Source: Lepidostoma basale (taxonomy: Eukaryota > Arthropoda > Insecta > Trichoptera > Lepidostomatidae). Taken from it: a stretch of DNA of 64,000 nt. Where the stretch lies: contig JAHDVF020000240.1 in NCBI GenBank assembly GCA_022606425.2, positions 2,356,001-2,420,000 on the forward strand, given 5' to 3'. Positions 43,309 through 53,059 of the stretch are shown here, one piece after another. Numbering within the stretch: the stretch's first letter is position 1; each line of letters opens with the position of its first letter. The position numbers and the translations under genes were made by a program. The notes below the pieces were generated by a model. The model made no database searches. It was not told the DNA's origin and saw only the letters and a program-made list of their open reading frames with translations.

Positions 43309-43485
43309 ACGACCTTCATGGCAGAGTGCCAAGAGCTATGTCTCCCACACCGAAGGTTCCATGTTCGATTCCCGGCAATGGCATCTAATTATCACACTGT
43401 CTTTGGTCAAGTGTAGAATTCACGTGATAATTAAAGGGCGATAGATTAGCTACCTATCACATGTCATAAAAATCAATCGCTGAAA
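43309..43485 (+). mobile_element. tRNA-derived SINE, copy 4
   Basis: Plus: TTCATGGCAGAGTGCCAAGAG (degraded A box), CATGTTCGATTCCCGG (B box), TATCACACTGTCTTTGGTC, GAATTCACGTGATAATTAAAG, GCGATAGATTAGCTACCTATC, ACATGTCATAAAAATCAATC. It lies between two alpha foldbacks. Confidence 0.85.
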
Positions 43486-43671
43486 GCATGGAGGCCAATA
43501 ACTTTCTCGCAAATAACCTGTTTATTTCTCTTTTTTTGGTTGACTCGTGAATATTGAATTCCTGTTACAGAACTAAATATTTTTTCCCATCTTAATTATA
43601 ATTGTTTACAATATTGTGTGTGGTTTCTTCCCCTCCTAATTATTTTTTACATAAACAAAGACTTTTTGTTA

Positions 43672-43815
43672 TATTTTTTAGTTGATTGACCTTACGATGA
43701 CGATGACGAAACAGCTGTTGCGACAATATATAATAAATTGTGATATTTATAGTTTAATTTAAACAGTGAATAATGTTGAAATATCAAAGTGTTTCCACTA
43801 AAACAATGGATTGTC
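43672..43815. repeat. Foldback alpha, right half
   Basis: GATGACGATGACGAAACAGCTG, TTGCGACAATATATAATAAATTG, then AATGTTGAAATATCAAAGTG, ACTAAAACAATGGATTG. A right arm and one-sided tail without a left arm; the stem II strand is damaged. Confidence 0.7.
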
Positions 43816-43837
43816 TAATAAATAATATAATATTTGA

Positions 43838-44245
43838 TTTATTTAATTTAACTACGTCTTCTTCAATTTCTTGTACCATTCACTATGTTAACTTACACCT
43901 ATTTATTGTTTCTTGAACAATGATGTAAAACTTCATATTAAATAATTAATACGAATGAAAACGGCAGATGTCTAGAAGTTTTATAATGCCTTAGAAGGGC
44001 GAAACATGTCATTCCCATAAAAATAATAAAACTTCTAGAAAACTGACGTTTTCATTCGTATTAACTTATACCTTTTTCGATAGTTTCTTAATTTATTCTT
44101 TCCATCTGTCCAAACCATTTCAATGAACATTTCATTATCTTTTGTTCACAACGCTTTTATTTGCACTATTTTCTCTTATTACATTCATATTTGGCACTCC
44201 TTCGTTCACTTATTAATCACACATTCGTCTAAAAAAATCTCAATT
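43838..44245 (-). mobile_element. RTE-A fragment split by a gamma foldback
   Basis: 43838-43900 and 44061-44245 are consecutive pieces of one minus-strand RTE-A copy. The first covers a DIV.NGTRN-like and KVD-like region (TTCTTGTACCATTCACTATGT); the second covers ERMDK-like, MFIEMVWTDGK-like and MSEYEC-like segments. Both are highly decayed. The gamma unit sits exactly between, with TTAACTTACACCT / TTAACTTATACCT at its edges. Confidence 0.65.
43901..44060. repeat. Foldback unit gamma with target duplication
   Basis: The complete short form: ATTTATTGTTTCTTGAACAATG tail, AATTAATACGAATGAAAACGG, left arm shortened by a deletion of its core, then TAATGCCTTAGAAGGGCG, GAAACATGTCATTCCC, CTTCTAGAAAACTGACG, TTTTCATTCGTATTAA. 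It is flanked by a 9-13 bp duplication in the host RTE-A. Confidence 0.8.
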
Positions 44246-44249
44246 CCTA

Positions 44250-44352
44250 ACTTCGATTGAGGGACAACATTAAAGAGACCGCCGATACGACATGGATGCG
44301 TGATCGAAAGACATGGAGGTAGATGGAGGATGTCTAGGAGGAGTGGACGGAT
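44250..44352 (+). mobile_element. LINE-D-like 3' tip
   Basis: Plus: GACATGGATGCGTGATCG, AAGACATGGAGGTAGATGGAG, GAGGAGTGGACGGATTTAGGCTG resembles the TWMQSAQDR.TWK.MEEAFVQEWT terminus of LINE-D. It ends where the GAA tail of LINE-F begins in the opposite orientation. Confidence 0.5.
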
Positions 44353-44361
44353 TTAGGCTGA

Positions 44362-44865
44362 TGTTGATTCTTCTTCTTCTTCAAGTGCCCAATCACCTCG
44401 GCGAACTTGTCCCTGTCCTGCGCCGCTCGGAACAGCTCGTACACACTTCGGATGCCGGTCCACTCCCTCACGTTTTCCTGGACAATTGTCTCCTACCGGG
44501 CCCTCGGCGTCCCTTAATTTTTCCTCCAATATCAGTTGGAGAATGTGGTACTTGTCCCCACACAGTACACGACCCAGATAAGAAATCATCCGAACCTTGA
44601 ACCTTGATAGTTGTCTCAACATGTCTGTCCAGGGAATTTTGAGCATTCGTTGATGGAGCTACATTTCAAATGCTTCCAGTCTTTTCATCTAGTTGACTTT
44701 CAAAGTCCATGTTTCACACCCATACTATAAAACAGACCACACATAGCATTTGATCATTCTCTGGCGGAGTTTCAAGTTTATGTTATCATCGCATAAGAGT
44801 GATTTTATTTTATTAAACGTAGCTCTTGGTGCCTCAATTCTGCATTTTATCTCTGTATGATATTG
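44362..44865 (-). mobile_element. 5'-truncated LINE-F 3' end
   Basis: Minus strand: INLKLRQRMIK-like, VWSVL.YGCETWTLKVN-like, RLEAFEM..HQRMLKIPW, then KVRMISYLGRVLCGDKYHI, LQLILEEKLRDAEGP, ending with a GAA-type tail. The same wording recurs in 48897-49500. It is a LINE C-terminal region with frameshifts. The GAAGAAGAAGAA tail is in direct contact with the LINE-D-like tip. Confidence 0.75.
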
Positions 44866-44884
44866 ATGATGAATATTTTTTTTT

Positions 44885-45112
44885 AATCACTGTTAATTCA
44901 AAAACTTTGTTTTATATCACAAATTGTATTTATTTTACTTTACGACAGCTGTTTCATCAACCAATGTTGACATCATCAGGTGTTATAAAAATATTTATCA
45001 AATGTCAAATTTTCGTAATTTTTCGAATCTTTGTGTATTTGTAAAATAAAACAAAGTTTTTGAATTAACAGTTATAAAATGTTAAAATATCATAGTGTTT
45101 CTGCCAAAACAA
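44885..45112. repeat. Foldback unit alpha, right core deleted
   Basis: AACTTTGTTTTATATCACAAATTG, TTTACGACAGCTGTTTCATCAACC, TTGACATCATCAGGTGTTAT, then AAACAAAGTTTTTGAATTAACAG and tail AATGTTAAAATATCATAGTG, TTTCTGCCAAAACAAT. Outer arms pair; the right-hand core has been lost. Confidence 0.75.
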
Positions 45113-45589
45113 TAAAATATTTTTTTGTAATTCCATATCGTAATAATTCAGATGAATGACTTAATTGTTGGATCCACGAATGCTCAATTATCTACCTATA
45201 CACCCACACTATAACCCGATTACAACGGCACCTATCAAACAGAAATTTCTCGAAAGTAAGACATCGCCGCATCTATTTTGCGATCGAATAATTAAGTAGC
45301 AATTAATAAGTGTAATTTTCCGCAATCTAACCACTGATAAAGCCCAAATCGTATTACCAATAATGGGGGTTCTCTCCGTGCGATGTACCAACGCGCAGCT
45401 CCAGCCTCCAATCACACAATCAATCAATGATCACTTTTCTTTCTTATTTAATTATTTCGTTTCTACAACTGTGATGTCTTCATCACTCAACGTAGCACCT
45501 TTCGTAACACCGAGACCGACGAATGAAGAATGAAGAGCCGATGACTCATTGATGGATTTATCTTCAAGTCAATTCACTTAAGATTTTTT
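45113..45589. other. Unique patch, no gene recognised
   Basis: AT-rich, then a balanced-composition piece (45230-45420). A 72-codon minus frame at 45209-45427 has no domain. Confidence 0.35.
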
Positions 45590-45659
45590 TTTTTGCCTTC
45601 ACTCATTGTGTTGTGGATTCACATTTGAATAAATTAAATAAATAAAAATTCAAATAGTC

Positions 45660-45920
45660 AATTGTTTTGGCCGAAACACTATGATACTACAACATTATTT
45701 ACTGTTAAAATTTATAACAGTGTTATGTTATCAGAGTTAAATTTATTCACTTTTTGTGTGTCGCGACAGCTGTTTCGCAAACCCGATGTTGGCATCATCA
45801 GGTGTTACTAATAACTGATGATGCCAACATAGTTAAGCGAAACAGCTGTCTGACACTCAAAAAATGAATGATAATTTTTTTAATAATTTGTTAAAAACAG
45901 CTAATAATTTAATTTTTAAA
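45660..45920. repeat. Foldback unit, family alpha
   Basis: TTGTTTTGGCCGAAACACTATGA opens it. Left core GCGACAGCTGTTTCGC, GATGTTGGCATCATCAGGTG; centre about 8 bp (TACTAATA); right core ACTGATGATGCCAACAT, AGCGAAACAGCTGTCTGAC. The cores are nearly back to back. Here the long tail is on the left, so units occur in both orientations. Confidence 0.8.
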
Positions 45921-45953
45921 CATTGAAAAGAAGTTATCACTTGGTGGTTTGAA

Positions 45954-46186
45954 ATATTTAAAATTAGAATTAAACACTTTCATAACGCTGTATAAAACCA
46001 CTTTATTTTGAGTCAGGAGCGCCAACCGGTTTCACTCTGTAACGAGCTTCGTCAGGGCTATACACAAACAGTTTGTGTATAGCCCTGCGAAGCTTGTTAC
46101 AGAGTGAAACCGGTTGGCGCTCCCGACTCAAAATAAAGTGGTTTTATACAACGTTTTCAAAGTGTTTAATTCTAATTTTAAATTTA
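45954..46186. repeat. Foldback unit lambda, near-perfect 230-bp palindrome
   Basis: The arms mirror around 46069/46070 with only a few mismatches (for example ATAACGCTGTATAAAACC against GGTTTTATACAACGTTTTCA). The centre is CTATACACAAACAGTTTGTGTATAG. The cores use ACCGGT. Arms this similar imply recent origin or conversion between the arms. No one-sided tail is obvious. Confidence 0.88.
46021..46058 (-). ncRNA. Hammerhead-like motif, lambda left arm
   Basis: Minus strand: flank GCC, box CTGACGA, one extra A, stem II GCTC/GAGT (one G-T wobble) with a GTTACA loop, GAA, palindrome ACCGGT, T, then GGC, which pairs with GCC. The right arm has lost one base in the box (CTGCGA), so only the left copy keeps the core. 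Confidence 0.5.
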
Positions 46187-46189
46187 ATT

Positions 46190-46956
46190 GATCTTTACGC
46201 AGACATATTAAGGCTGGGACAGGGCCATATTCGACGCACAATGTTTAATAAATTAAATAATCAATGAATTATAATATTTTAAATTAAAGTACAATTGTAT
46301 CCTAGGAAATTCATGCTCTAAATTAAAGCATCTTCAGCATCGCTAATATGAACAAATCGGCAACAAATTATTCCTGTGAGGAAAATTTTCAGATAAATGA
46401 TTTCTTCTTAGATTTTATGAAACCGGTAAGTTTAAAATCAATTTTGTGGAAATTTGCTTATGAATATTTTTATTAAAATTTTTACTAATTTCATCTTTAA
46501 TTTTTTTTATGAAACACGAGAGAACTAGTCATTATTTTTTATGCACTTTTGCCCCAATTCCTCTGGTTTTCATAGCGCATCGCCAGAAACCAATCGTAAT
46601 TACGTACAATAATCTCAGATTAATTGTTTCTCCATAGTAAATCGGACCCGGTATCACTCCGTGGCGGATGCGGGAGATGATAAATGATCCATGCATCAAT
46701 CTTTTGATGACTCGCCGAATAAATGATCACAAAAGAATTTGGCACAATGAATATCGGAGATCGATAAAAAAGATCATTATAATTGGCACCTAGCGAGGAA
46801 TTACTATAAATTAATCAAAATGGCTCTAAATAACTGGTCGTTATTTGAGAGAACAATTAGATAAGTGTTTGGTGGATGCTGTGCCGCTATCCCACGGCTT
46901 TCGTCGTGCGCATACTGAGAACAGATATATTACAACAAAAAAATGTTCATATACTC
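46190..46956. other. Unique sequence, no gene recognised
   Basis: Mixed composition with no LINE, SINE or foldback signature. 46560-46920 is GC-richer and single-copy here. No frame of note. Confidence 0.35.
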
Positions 46957-47994
46957 TGTAACGTAACAATTACTATTTCTTGTTTATTTTCGGTTATCTC
47001 AATATTCAGCGTTTAGCTTTCGACTGCATTCAAACCCCTAGTTCCCGTTTTTACCACCAGAGTGCTACTTTAGACTCTTGTTCGCGCGCTTCGCGGATTT
47101 GGCGCTAAATTCACCCCGATGTGTGCGCCCTCTGCAGTTGACTCTCAGCCCCTTCTGCGCAACCCCTTCTGCGCAGCCCATACGGCCCCACTTCACTTCG
47201 CTTTGAGCTGTCAACTTCGCGGCATCGATTGGAGGATCGCCGTTTCGACCCGCGATTTTCCCGATGGGATAATCCGCTTTCATCTAGCCTCATCCGCCAT
47301 GGAACAACTTCGAGCAAGGTATTTGAGGTACTTGCCATCGTGCCCTTAAAATCTGTGGCATTATTTCAGGTTTTCCGCCAACTTGTCCTGCACTATGGCG
47401 ATGCCAAAAGTGCATATCCGCTCCCAGGCCGTTTGTCAAGCCCGACCTTGCTGCGGTTGATTCCCTCCGCCACGGTCCGAGCCATCCTCTTCTCCCGAAA
47501 TTGCCGCCCACGTGTTGTCGCACATCATGTCTCGACAACGTGGTAGACCTCACCACCATGCGGAACTGCGAGGACCACTTCTTCACGCCGCTTCAGACAG
47601 CACCAACAGGTTAGGGAACCTCGTGTCTGCCAGGTGACGCTCTGAATATTGATTTGCTGACCCACCATCTTCTGGTCAGCGTCGCTGATAACGTCTACGG
47701 ACGACGTCGCCGGTCGATGTCCTGATGAGCACGCCGTCGAGGAATCGCCTCAAACAGCCTCTTCATTATTTCATCATGTGCCTTTTTTTATGTATTCGTA
47801 CGACATCTCTAGCCCCTAGATAATATTTTTAACTATTTTATGTGTTACAATAAACCCTCATGTATTCCGTGATATGTCTTTATTTACACCTTTCCCTATT
47901 CGAATGACAAGCAGCCGGAAAGTATCTCACGAGAAAACCGGAGATCTAAGGGCCCGCTCTCTGCGCTAGCCGAGGTAGGGAGATAGGCATTACA
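46957..47994 (+). mobile_element. Long terminal repeat of a Ty3/gypsy-like element
   Basis: It begins TGTAACG and ends GGCATTACA, so its termini TGTAA...TTACA are inverted. A TGGCGCCC-type primer-binding site follows directly. AATAAA at 47851-47856 lies near TATTTACACC, as expected for polyadenylation within an LTR. The interior is markedly GC-rich. The second LTR is not in the window, so the boundaries rest on termini and primer site only. Short frames inside it have no recognisable domain. Confidence 0.65.
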
Positions 47995-47995
47995 C

Positions 47996-48012
47996 TGGCG
48001 CCCAAACGTGTG
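47996..48012 (+). other. Primer-binding site of the LTR element
   Basis: TGGCGCCCAAACGTG directly follows the LTR end. TGGCGCCCAAC-type sites are standard for insect gypsy-group elements. It supports the LTR boundary and plus-strand orientation. Confidence 0.65.
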
Positions 48013-48102
48013 GCGTTCTGGCGTTGTCATTCGATGAAGGACTTGTGTAAGCTAAACATATGTCGTATATTGATTGTTAACTGTTTATTGTCAAATTGGT
48101 AG

Positions 48103-48573
48103 TTTGTAATTAATATTGTTTATAATGAAATCCCCCATGTTATATCTGACTTTCATAACAACTTCTGTCATCCCGGGATTGAAAAAACATTTAGAACCCT
48201 CTCGCAAACATTTTATTGGAGCAATATGCGTCGCACTATCAAACAATTCATAAAAACTTGCGACACCTGCAAGGCCTATAAGCATAGCACGCAGTCCCCT
48301 TTAGGTTTAATGACGGTGCCTAAACGCCTTTCTAAACCCCTCGTCTCCTTGTCTGCAGACCTCGTAGGGCCACTCCCGATGTCCAATCATCGCTTCTGTC
48401 ACATTCTGACAGTAGTAGACAACTTTTCAAAATTTGTTTGGGCATTTCCCCTTAGGACAGCCAACTCCAAAACTGTAATTAAATTACTCGAGGAGAAAAT
48501 ATTTCTGCCTTACTCTGTTCCCCGTACGCTTATTATCGACAACGGAAGTCAATTTGTCTCCAAGGAGTTCCGT
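48103..48573 (+). pseudogene. Truncated gypsy integrase
   Basis: The frame has the zinc-binding module HNNFCHPG ... CDTCKAYK (HHCC), then SADLVGPLP (first catalytic D) and IIDNGSQFVSKEF (second D). The third catalytic residue, E, is missing because the sequence leaves the family at about 48573. The region between primer site and integrase is under 110 bp, so gag, protease, reverse transcriptase and RNase H are deleted. It cannot be functional. Confidence 0.85.
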
Positions 48574-48593
48574 AAGTTCACTGAGAGAACCTG

Positions 48594-48714
48594 GAGGATC
48601 TGTTGGTGGACGTGCGCTGCTCATCATATGCAGATTTCAAAAAAGCCGCACAAGACAGGTAAGAATGGAAGAGAAGAATAGAGGAAATTGCTGCAAACTA
48701 ACCCCAGGATTGAA
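48594..48714 (+). mobile_element. Possible LINE C-terminal fragment fused to integrase
   Basis: Directly after the integrase break, one frame reads DLLVDVRCSSYADFKKAAQD, a stop, then EWKRRIEEIAAN. This resembles the AAQDR..WKR end of insect LINEs. It may mark the insertion that truncated the integrase. The match is short. Confidence 0.35.
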
Positions 48715-48896
48715 ACCAGAGAAAGAGAGAACCATAGGACATAGGACATAAAGGATTCCCACCCAAAGCTGTTATAGGCTAACGGCACCTTTCGTCAGCT
48801 TCGCTCATTCAATCTCTTGGCTCGACCCTCATTCATGCGGGACTTACATTAGAAAAATTATAAGAAATCACGGGGGATCCAGGATACATATCTTAT

Positions 48897-49500
48897 TCTT
48901 CTTCTTCGAGTGCCCTGTCGGGTCCTCCAACTTTGGCGATCACCTTGGCGAACCTGTCCTTGTCCTGCACCGCTCAAATCAGCTCCTCCACACTTCGGAT
49001 GCTAGTTCACTTCTTCACGTTTCGCAGCCAGAATATCTGTCTCCTACCGGGCCCTCAATTTTCCCCTCCAATATCAGTCGGAGAAGGTGGTACTTTTCCC
49101 TACGCAGTACATTACCCAGATGAGAAATCTTCCGAACCTTGATAGTTGATAACTTCGGTATTGATAACCATGTCTGAAATGCTTCCAATCTGTTCATTTA
49201 GTTGACTTTTAAGGTTCACATTTTACATCCATACAATAAAACAGACCACACATAGCATTTAATCATTCTTTGGCGGAGTTTCAAATTTATGTTACCATTG
49301 CAGAAGAATGAGAAGAATGATTTCATTTTATTAAATGTAGCTCTTGCTGCTTCAATTCTGATTGTATTTCTACATCTCGGTCAAGATATTGTGTTAGTAT
49401 GCTGCCGAGGTATTAAAATTTCTCCACCCTTTCAACGTTACGGCCGTTCAAATGCAATACTGACCCACTGTAGTCAAGCCGTCCGAATGTCGAGATCTAC
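48897..49500 (-). mobile_element. 5'-truncated LINE-F copy
   Basis: Minus strand: LNGRNVERVEKF-like, Y.GSILTQYLDRDVEIQ-like, FNKMKSFFCNGNINLKLRQ-like, MIKCYVWSV, KVRKISHLGNVLRREKYHLL, RLILEGKIEGPVGDRYSG, with a GAA-type tail at 48897. It includes the last reverse transcriptase motif (Y-G-S-I). Frameshifted. Same family as 44362-44865. Confidence 0.75.
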
Positions 49501-49523
49501 GAGAAATATTATTAAATATGAGA

Positions 49524-49768
49524 TTTTTTTTTTGTATCGCTCTTTACATCATGACAGCATGAGCCAAATCTATGTAAAGGGTAGCTGTCTTAGTGATTCC
49601 CGTTACATGTGATAGGTAGATAATCTATCGCCATTTTATTGTCACGTAAATTCTACACCAGACCAAAGACAGTGTGACAATCACACTGCCCTCGCCGGGA
49701 ATCGAACCCTTAACTTTCGGGGTGGCGGTCAATGCAGTTACCACTCGGCCACGAAGGTCGTCAAATAT
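49524..49768 (-). mobile_element. tRNA-derived SINE, copy 5
   Basis: Minus: CGTGGCCGAGTGGTAACTGC (A box), AAGGGTTCGATTCCCGGCG (B box), GTGTGATTGTCACACTGTC, GGTCTGGTGTAGAATTTACG, ATGGCGATAGATTATCTACC, then ATGATGTAAAGAGCGATAC and an A-rich 3' end. It joins LINE-F on one side and LINE-G on the other. TCAAATATGG against TTAAATATGA may be its target duplication. Confidence 0.87.
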
Positions 49769-50020
49769 GGCGTATTTGAGGCACATTCTCCGCAATGAAA
49801 AATACGGTCTATTGCACCTCATCATGAAAGGGATGATTAAGCGTAGGCACGATGTGGGAAGGTCCCAGATGTCCTGGCTGGAAAATATCAAAGAGTAGAT
49901 CGGAATTAGGAGGGTGGAGGAGATATTCCATATAGCACAGGACAGAGAAGTCTACGCCAGAGTAATTGCTGACGTCTGGGCATGGCACTTTAAGAAGAAT
50001 AACCGATGTGAGACATGAAA
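49769..50020 (+). mobile_element. 5'-truncated LINE-G 3' end
   Basis: Reads MAYLRHILRNEKYGLLHLIM, KGMIKRRHDVGRSQMSWLEN, a stop, then a RVEEIFHIAQDREVYARVIA segment. This is the post-reverse-transcriptase tail of an insect LINE. There is only one stop in about 80 codons. The lineage of 51600-52018 is similar. Confidence 0.75.
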
Positions 50021-50711
50021 TCAAGAAAATAAAAATAAAAACACGACTAAATCAATCAACCTTTCATTTATCTCAACACAATATTTCGGTGAAATGGCAT
50101 AGTTGTTAGTTAGTAAGTTAAAAATAAATATAGCATTAAGAGTGCTTACTGATTATTAATCTCTATTGCAAAAGATGCATAAATATTTATGACCAAACTT
50201 TATAGTTAATGGATTTTTTTTATTATATTACTTGCAACACGTATTGAAATCTTCTATTTCTCATTACGCATGACTGGTGTTATAACTACGCTCAAATTGT
50301 GTTACCGGACTGTGCTAATATATTAAAATTACCATATAATAATGATTGCTTGTGATCAGATCATAAATAATACCCACTGCGAATAGCGTTATTTGAATAT
50401 GCATACCCATTTTGTTTAGTCACTAAAACTGAATTACATATCAAAATTTCTTTATTTCGTCATACCCATGAAATCTAACACATTTTAGTGTGTCTGCTTC
50501 AGTACGTAATAATTGCTGTGTTATTATTTTTCATTGGTTCAAAACCGGGTGCTGGTCTAGGGTACAGAAAGCTTAGCTCATATACCAGATGATTTGAACA
50601 CGAACATATTCCTTATTTAGTATAATGCCCTATTTTTTTTTCTCATATTGGAGATTGTATAATAAATTCTAATACTATTAACAACTCGAGTAATAAATAC
50701 AACAAATAGAG
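50021..50711. other. AT-rich stretch, no gene
   Basis: A short TTAGTTAGTAAGTTA run at 50105-50119 may be a lone RTE tail. Nothing else assigned. Confidence 0.4.
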
Positions 50712-50962
50712 TTCATTCATTTATTCATTTCTCGGGGCTACATCTCGGTGTGGGACTTGGCCTCCTCCACAACGGTCCTCCACTGACTTCTGTCTCTGGC
50801 CCTCTCTCTCCATTCCCCAGCTCCTTCCATTTTCTCCCAATCTTCTTCCACGCAATGAGACCATATTTTCATTGGTCTGCCTCTTGGTCTCTTTTCGTGG
50901 GGCACCCAAATGGATATAATTTGTAGTGTTCTACCCTCTGGCATTCTTTCCACATGACAACA
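50712..50962 (-). mobile_element. 5'-truncated LINE-I 3' end
   Basis: The minus frame reads VERMPEGRTLQIISIWVPHE, KRPRGRPMKIWSHCVEEDWE, and RARDRSQWRTVVEEAKSHTE before the stop, then a tail of AATGAATAAATGAATG. G-RGRP-K-W and DR-QW motifs are standard for LINE C-termini. The 71-codon frame is intact. Confidence 0.75.
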
Positions 50963-51144
50963 AATAGATTAAAGAACCATAATAAATTTAGTGCCCCAAA
51001 TTGCAGCACCAAAGCACTTCAAATCTGCTGAGCTGAAGGGATGTCGTCTACTCGACGAGTTGTTATAGCGAATATTTTTTTATTTATAAATATTGTATTA
51101 TTTTACAATTAGTATTAGAATTTATTTAATAATCTTTAATAGAA

Positions 51145-51278
51145 CAGAAAATAGCTCATAATCATGAAAAATTAATTATGAATCTCATGTTAGATTAATC
51201 ATGTTAGATTAATCAAGATGAAATTAATCATGAAAGAACAAAAAAAAAGCTCATAATCATGAAAAAAAAAAAAAAAAA
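51145..51278. repeat. Short degenerate tandem repeat
   Basis: Blocks such as CATGTTAGATTAATCATG and AGCTCATAATCATGAAAA repeat two to three times each, followed by a poly(A) run of about 18. Confidence 0.7.
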
Positions 51279-51324
51279 TAAGCTCGAACCCATTTTCCCT
51301 GGATCAAGTTTCTACTTATGTGCT

Positions 51325-51432
51325 TTTATATTGCCCTGATGAAGCTTTGGGTCTAAGCGAAACTAGTTTGCGTCAAATACTCGTTTAATATAAATACCAC
51401 GATTAAAATTAAAAGTGTTTGTTTTATTTAAT
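51325..51432 (+). repeat. Foldback mu, right half with hammerhead-like core
   Basis: Plus: box CTGATGA, one extra A, stem II GCTT/AAGC, GAA, palindrome ACTAGT, T. The flanking stem I is only partly paired. The arm continues GCGTCAAATACTCG. No left arm. It is a distinct family because stem III is ACTAGT. Confidence 0.55.
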
Positions 51433-51599
51433 ATATTATTAATGTTCCCTTTGATTTGTTCATTCTAAATTCATTATTATTTTGCCAGGATTAATGTGGG
51501 GTAAATACAAAATAAATCTCTTAAGCTTATGTGTGCAAAATCTCTATATCTTTGAGAGCCAACGTTACTATATGTAAAATTTCATTTTTAATTCACAAT

Positions 51600-52018
51600 T
51601 TACTATTTTATACTGGAAGAAGCCATGCGACAGATAAGACGATACAATCATTTGAACTCTGAATATATGAAAAATACTTACAATAACTTGGAGAGAAAAA
51701 GTTCGCAGATAGATTGTTCTCCAACGGATAAAAAAGCATCTGGAGTTGCTCGACAGTGTAAAAACAAGAATACCTGTAATACTTTGATCACGTAATGAGA
51801 GAGAAAAATACGAACTGCTACAACAAGGAAAATTCAGGGAAAAATACTCCTAAATTCAGGAATAAATACCAGGAAGAAGAGGTCCTGGTCGGAGAAGAAT
51901 CTTTTGGCGGCACAATTTAAGACAATGGTTCAGAAGTAGCACGACATCTCTGTTTTAGCCTTGATGATCGCCAACCCTCGCGGAGGAGACGTTGCCGGCG
52001 CTTAGAGAAGAAGAATAC
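51600..52018 (+). mobile_element. 5'-truncated LINE-G-like 3' end
   Basis: Plus-strand pieces: KHLELLDSVKTRIPVIL, YELLQQGKFREKYS-like, IPGRRGPGRRRIFWRHNLRQ, WFRSSTTSLF and ANPRGGDVAGA before a GAAGAAGAAT tail. Several stops. Same general tail type as 49769-50020. Confidence 0.7.
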
Positions 52019-52059
52019 TGTAAGAAGTTAATGATTTTTCTTCGAAATTTTCAGTCATC

Positions 52060-52515
52060 AAATGATTTTACTGAAATCTCTTGATGGAAGTCCATTTTAA
52101 ATAACAATTAAATAAAACGATTAATACGAATTAAAACGTTAGTTTTCAATTGGTTTTATTATATTGATTGGGAATGGCATATTTCGCTCTTCTAAGGCAT
52201 TATCAAATGTATTTGTATTAATTATTATTTGATAATGCCTTAGAAGGGCGAAACATGTCATTTCCATCAAATATAATAAAACTTCTAGAAAACTAACGAC
52301 TTCATTCGTACTAATTATTTAATATGGAGTTTCACATCATTGTTCAACAAACAATAAATAAATAAAACGATTTTTTTACCTACTTCCAATTTGGTATTTA
52401 TTTTGACAACTACCAGTTTCGCTAGGCTCGCTGTTGAAATAAAGACGAACGTGAAAGTAGTTAAAAAACATCGATTTATTTATAATAATTATTATTTAAA
52501 TTTTAGTCGACTTTT
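52060..52515. repeat. Foldback unit beta, split by a gamma unit
   Basis: TGATTTTACTGAAATCTCTTGATGG at 52064 (beta outer tail) and the beta arm at 52370-52510 (TTTGACAACTACCAGTTTCGC, GAAATAAAGACGAACGTG) are separated by gamma (52121-52358). TAAATAAAACGA is at both junctions. The beta core is itself internally deleted. Confidence 0.78.
52121..52358. repeat. Foldback unit gamma with 12-bp target duplication
   Basis: TAAATAAAACGA at 52109-52120 and 52359-52370 delimits the unit at 238 bp. The short end starts TTAATACGAATTAAAACG; the long end finishes CATTGTTCAACAAACAATAAA. The right core is TGATAATGCCTTAGAAGGGC, GAAACATGTC. This copy best defines gamma termini: one end stops at the arm, the other carries a 45-bp extra tail. 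Confidence 0.85.
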
Positions 52516-52808
52516 TTAGGTATAATTATCGTATATGTACAATATTTCTCACCGTTAAAGTATTTGTAGAACAACAAAATAAAAAAAGAAACAAAATAAT
52601 CAAACCATTTATTAAATAGGTGCTAGATAACCTTTCTATCTTACAGCCTATAACACTAACATCTCAATAATCAATAATTTCTCAATCGTTTACATTAAGA
52701 ATCATTGTCGGGAGTCTACAATCAATCCAGAGGCGTAACGCATCAGGCACTTACACTGCTTAATTTAAAAATTCCAGCTTTTCATGAATCAAAACGGTAT
52801 TTTTCATG
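52516..52808. other. AT-rich spacer
   Basis: No gene or repeat recognised. Confidence 0.4.
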
Positions 52809-52950
52809 ATTAATTCCAATGAAAACGTCTGTTTTCTAGAAATTTTATTTTGTTTTATGGGAATGACTTTTTATATGCTTTGGCTTGCTAAGTTATTATC
52901 AAATGTCACATTTGATAATACCCTAGCAAGGCGGAAATCATTACGGGTTC
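52809..52950. repeat. Foldback gamma, decayed
   Basis: CCAATGAAAACGTCTGTTTTC, TAGAAATTTTATTTTG, GGGAATGACTTTTTATATGC, then back-to-back ATCAAATGTCACATTTGATAA and GCAAGGCGGAAATCATTACG. Both cores are altered. Confidence 0.65.
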
Positions 52951-53059
52951 TTCAAAGAGTTTTAGATGGTCACCTAGGGTAGAAGGGTTTTATGTATTGT
53001 TGAAAGTAAAAAACCTTAAACTGTCAAAAAAAAACAATCTTAAAAGCGGGAAACATTCT

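Noticed and set aside
47065..47586. Overlapping open frames on both strands in the GC-rich region
   Set aside because: They lie within the proposed LTR, overlap one another, and show no recognisable domain; GC-rich DNA gives long chance frames.
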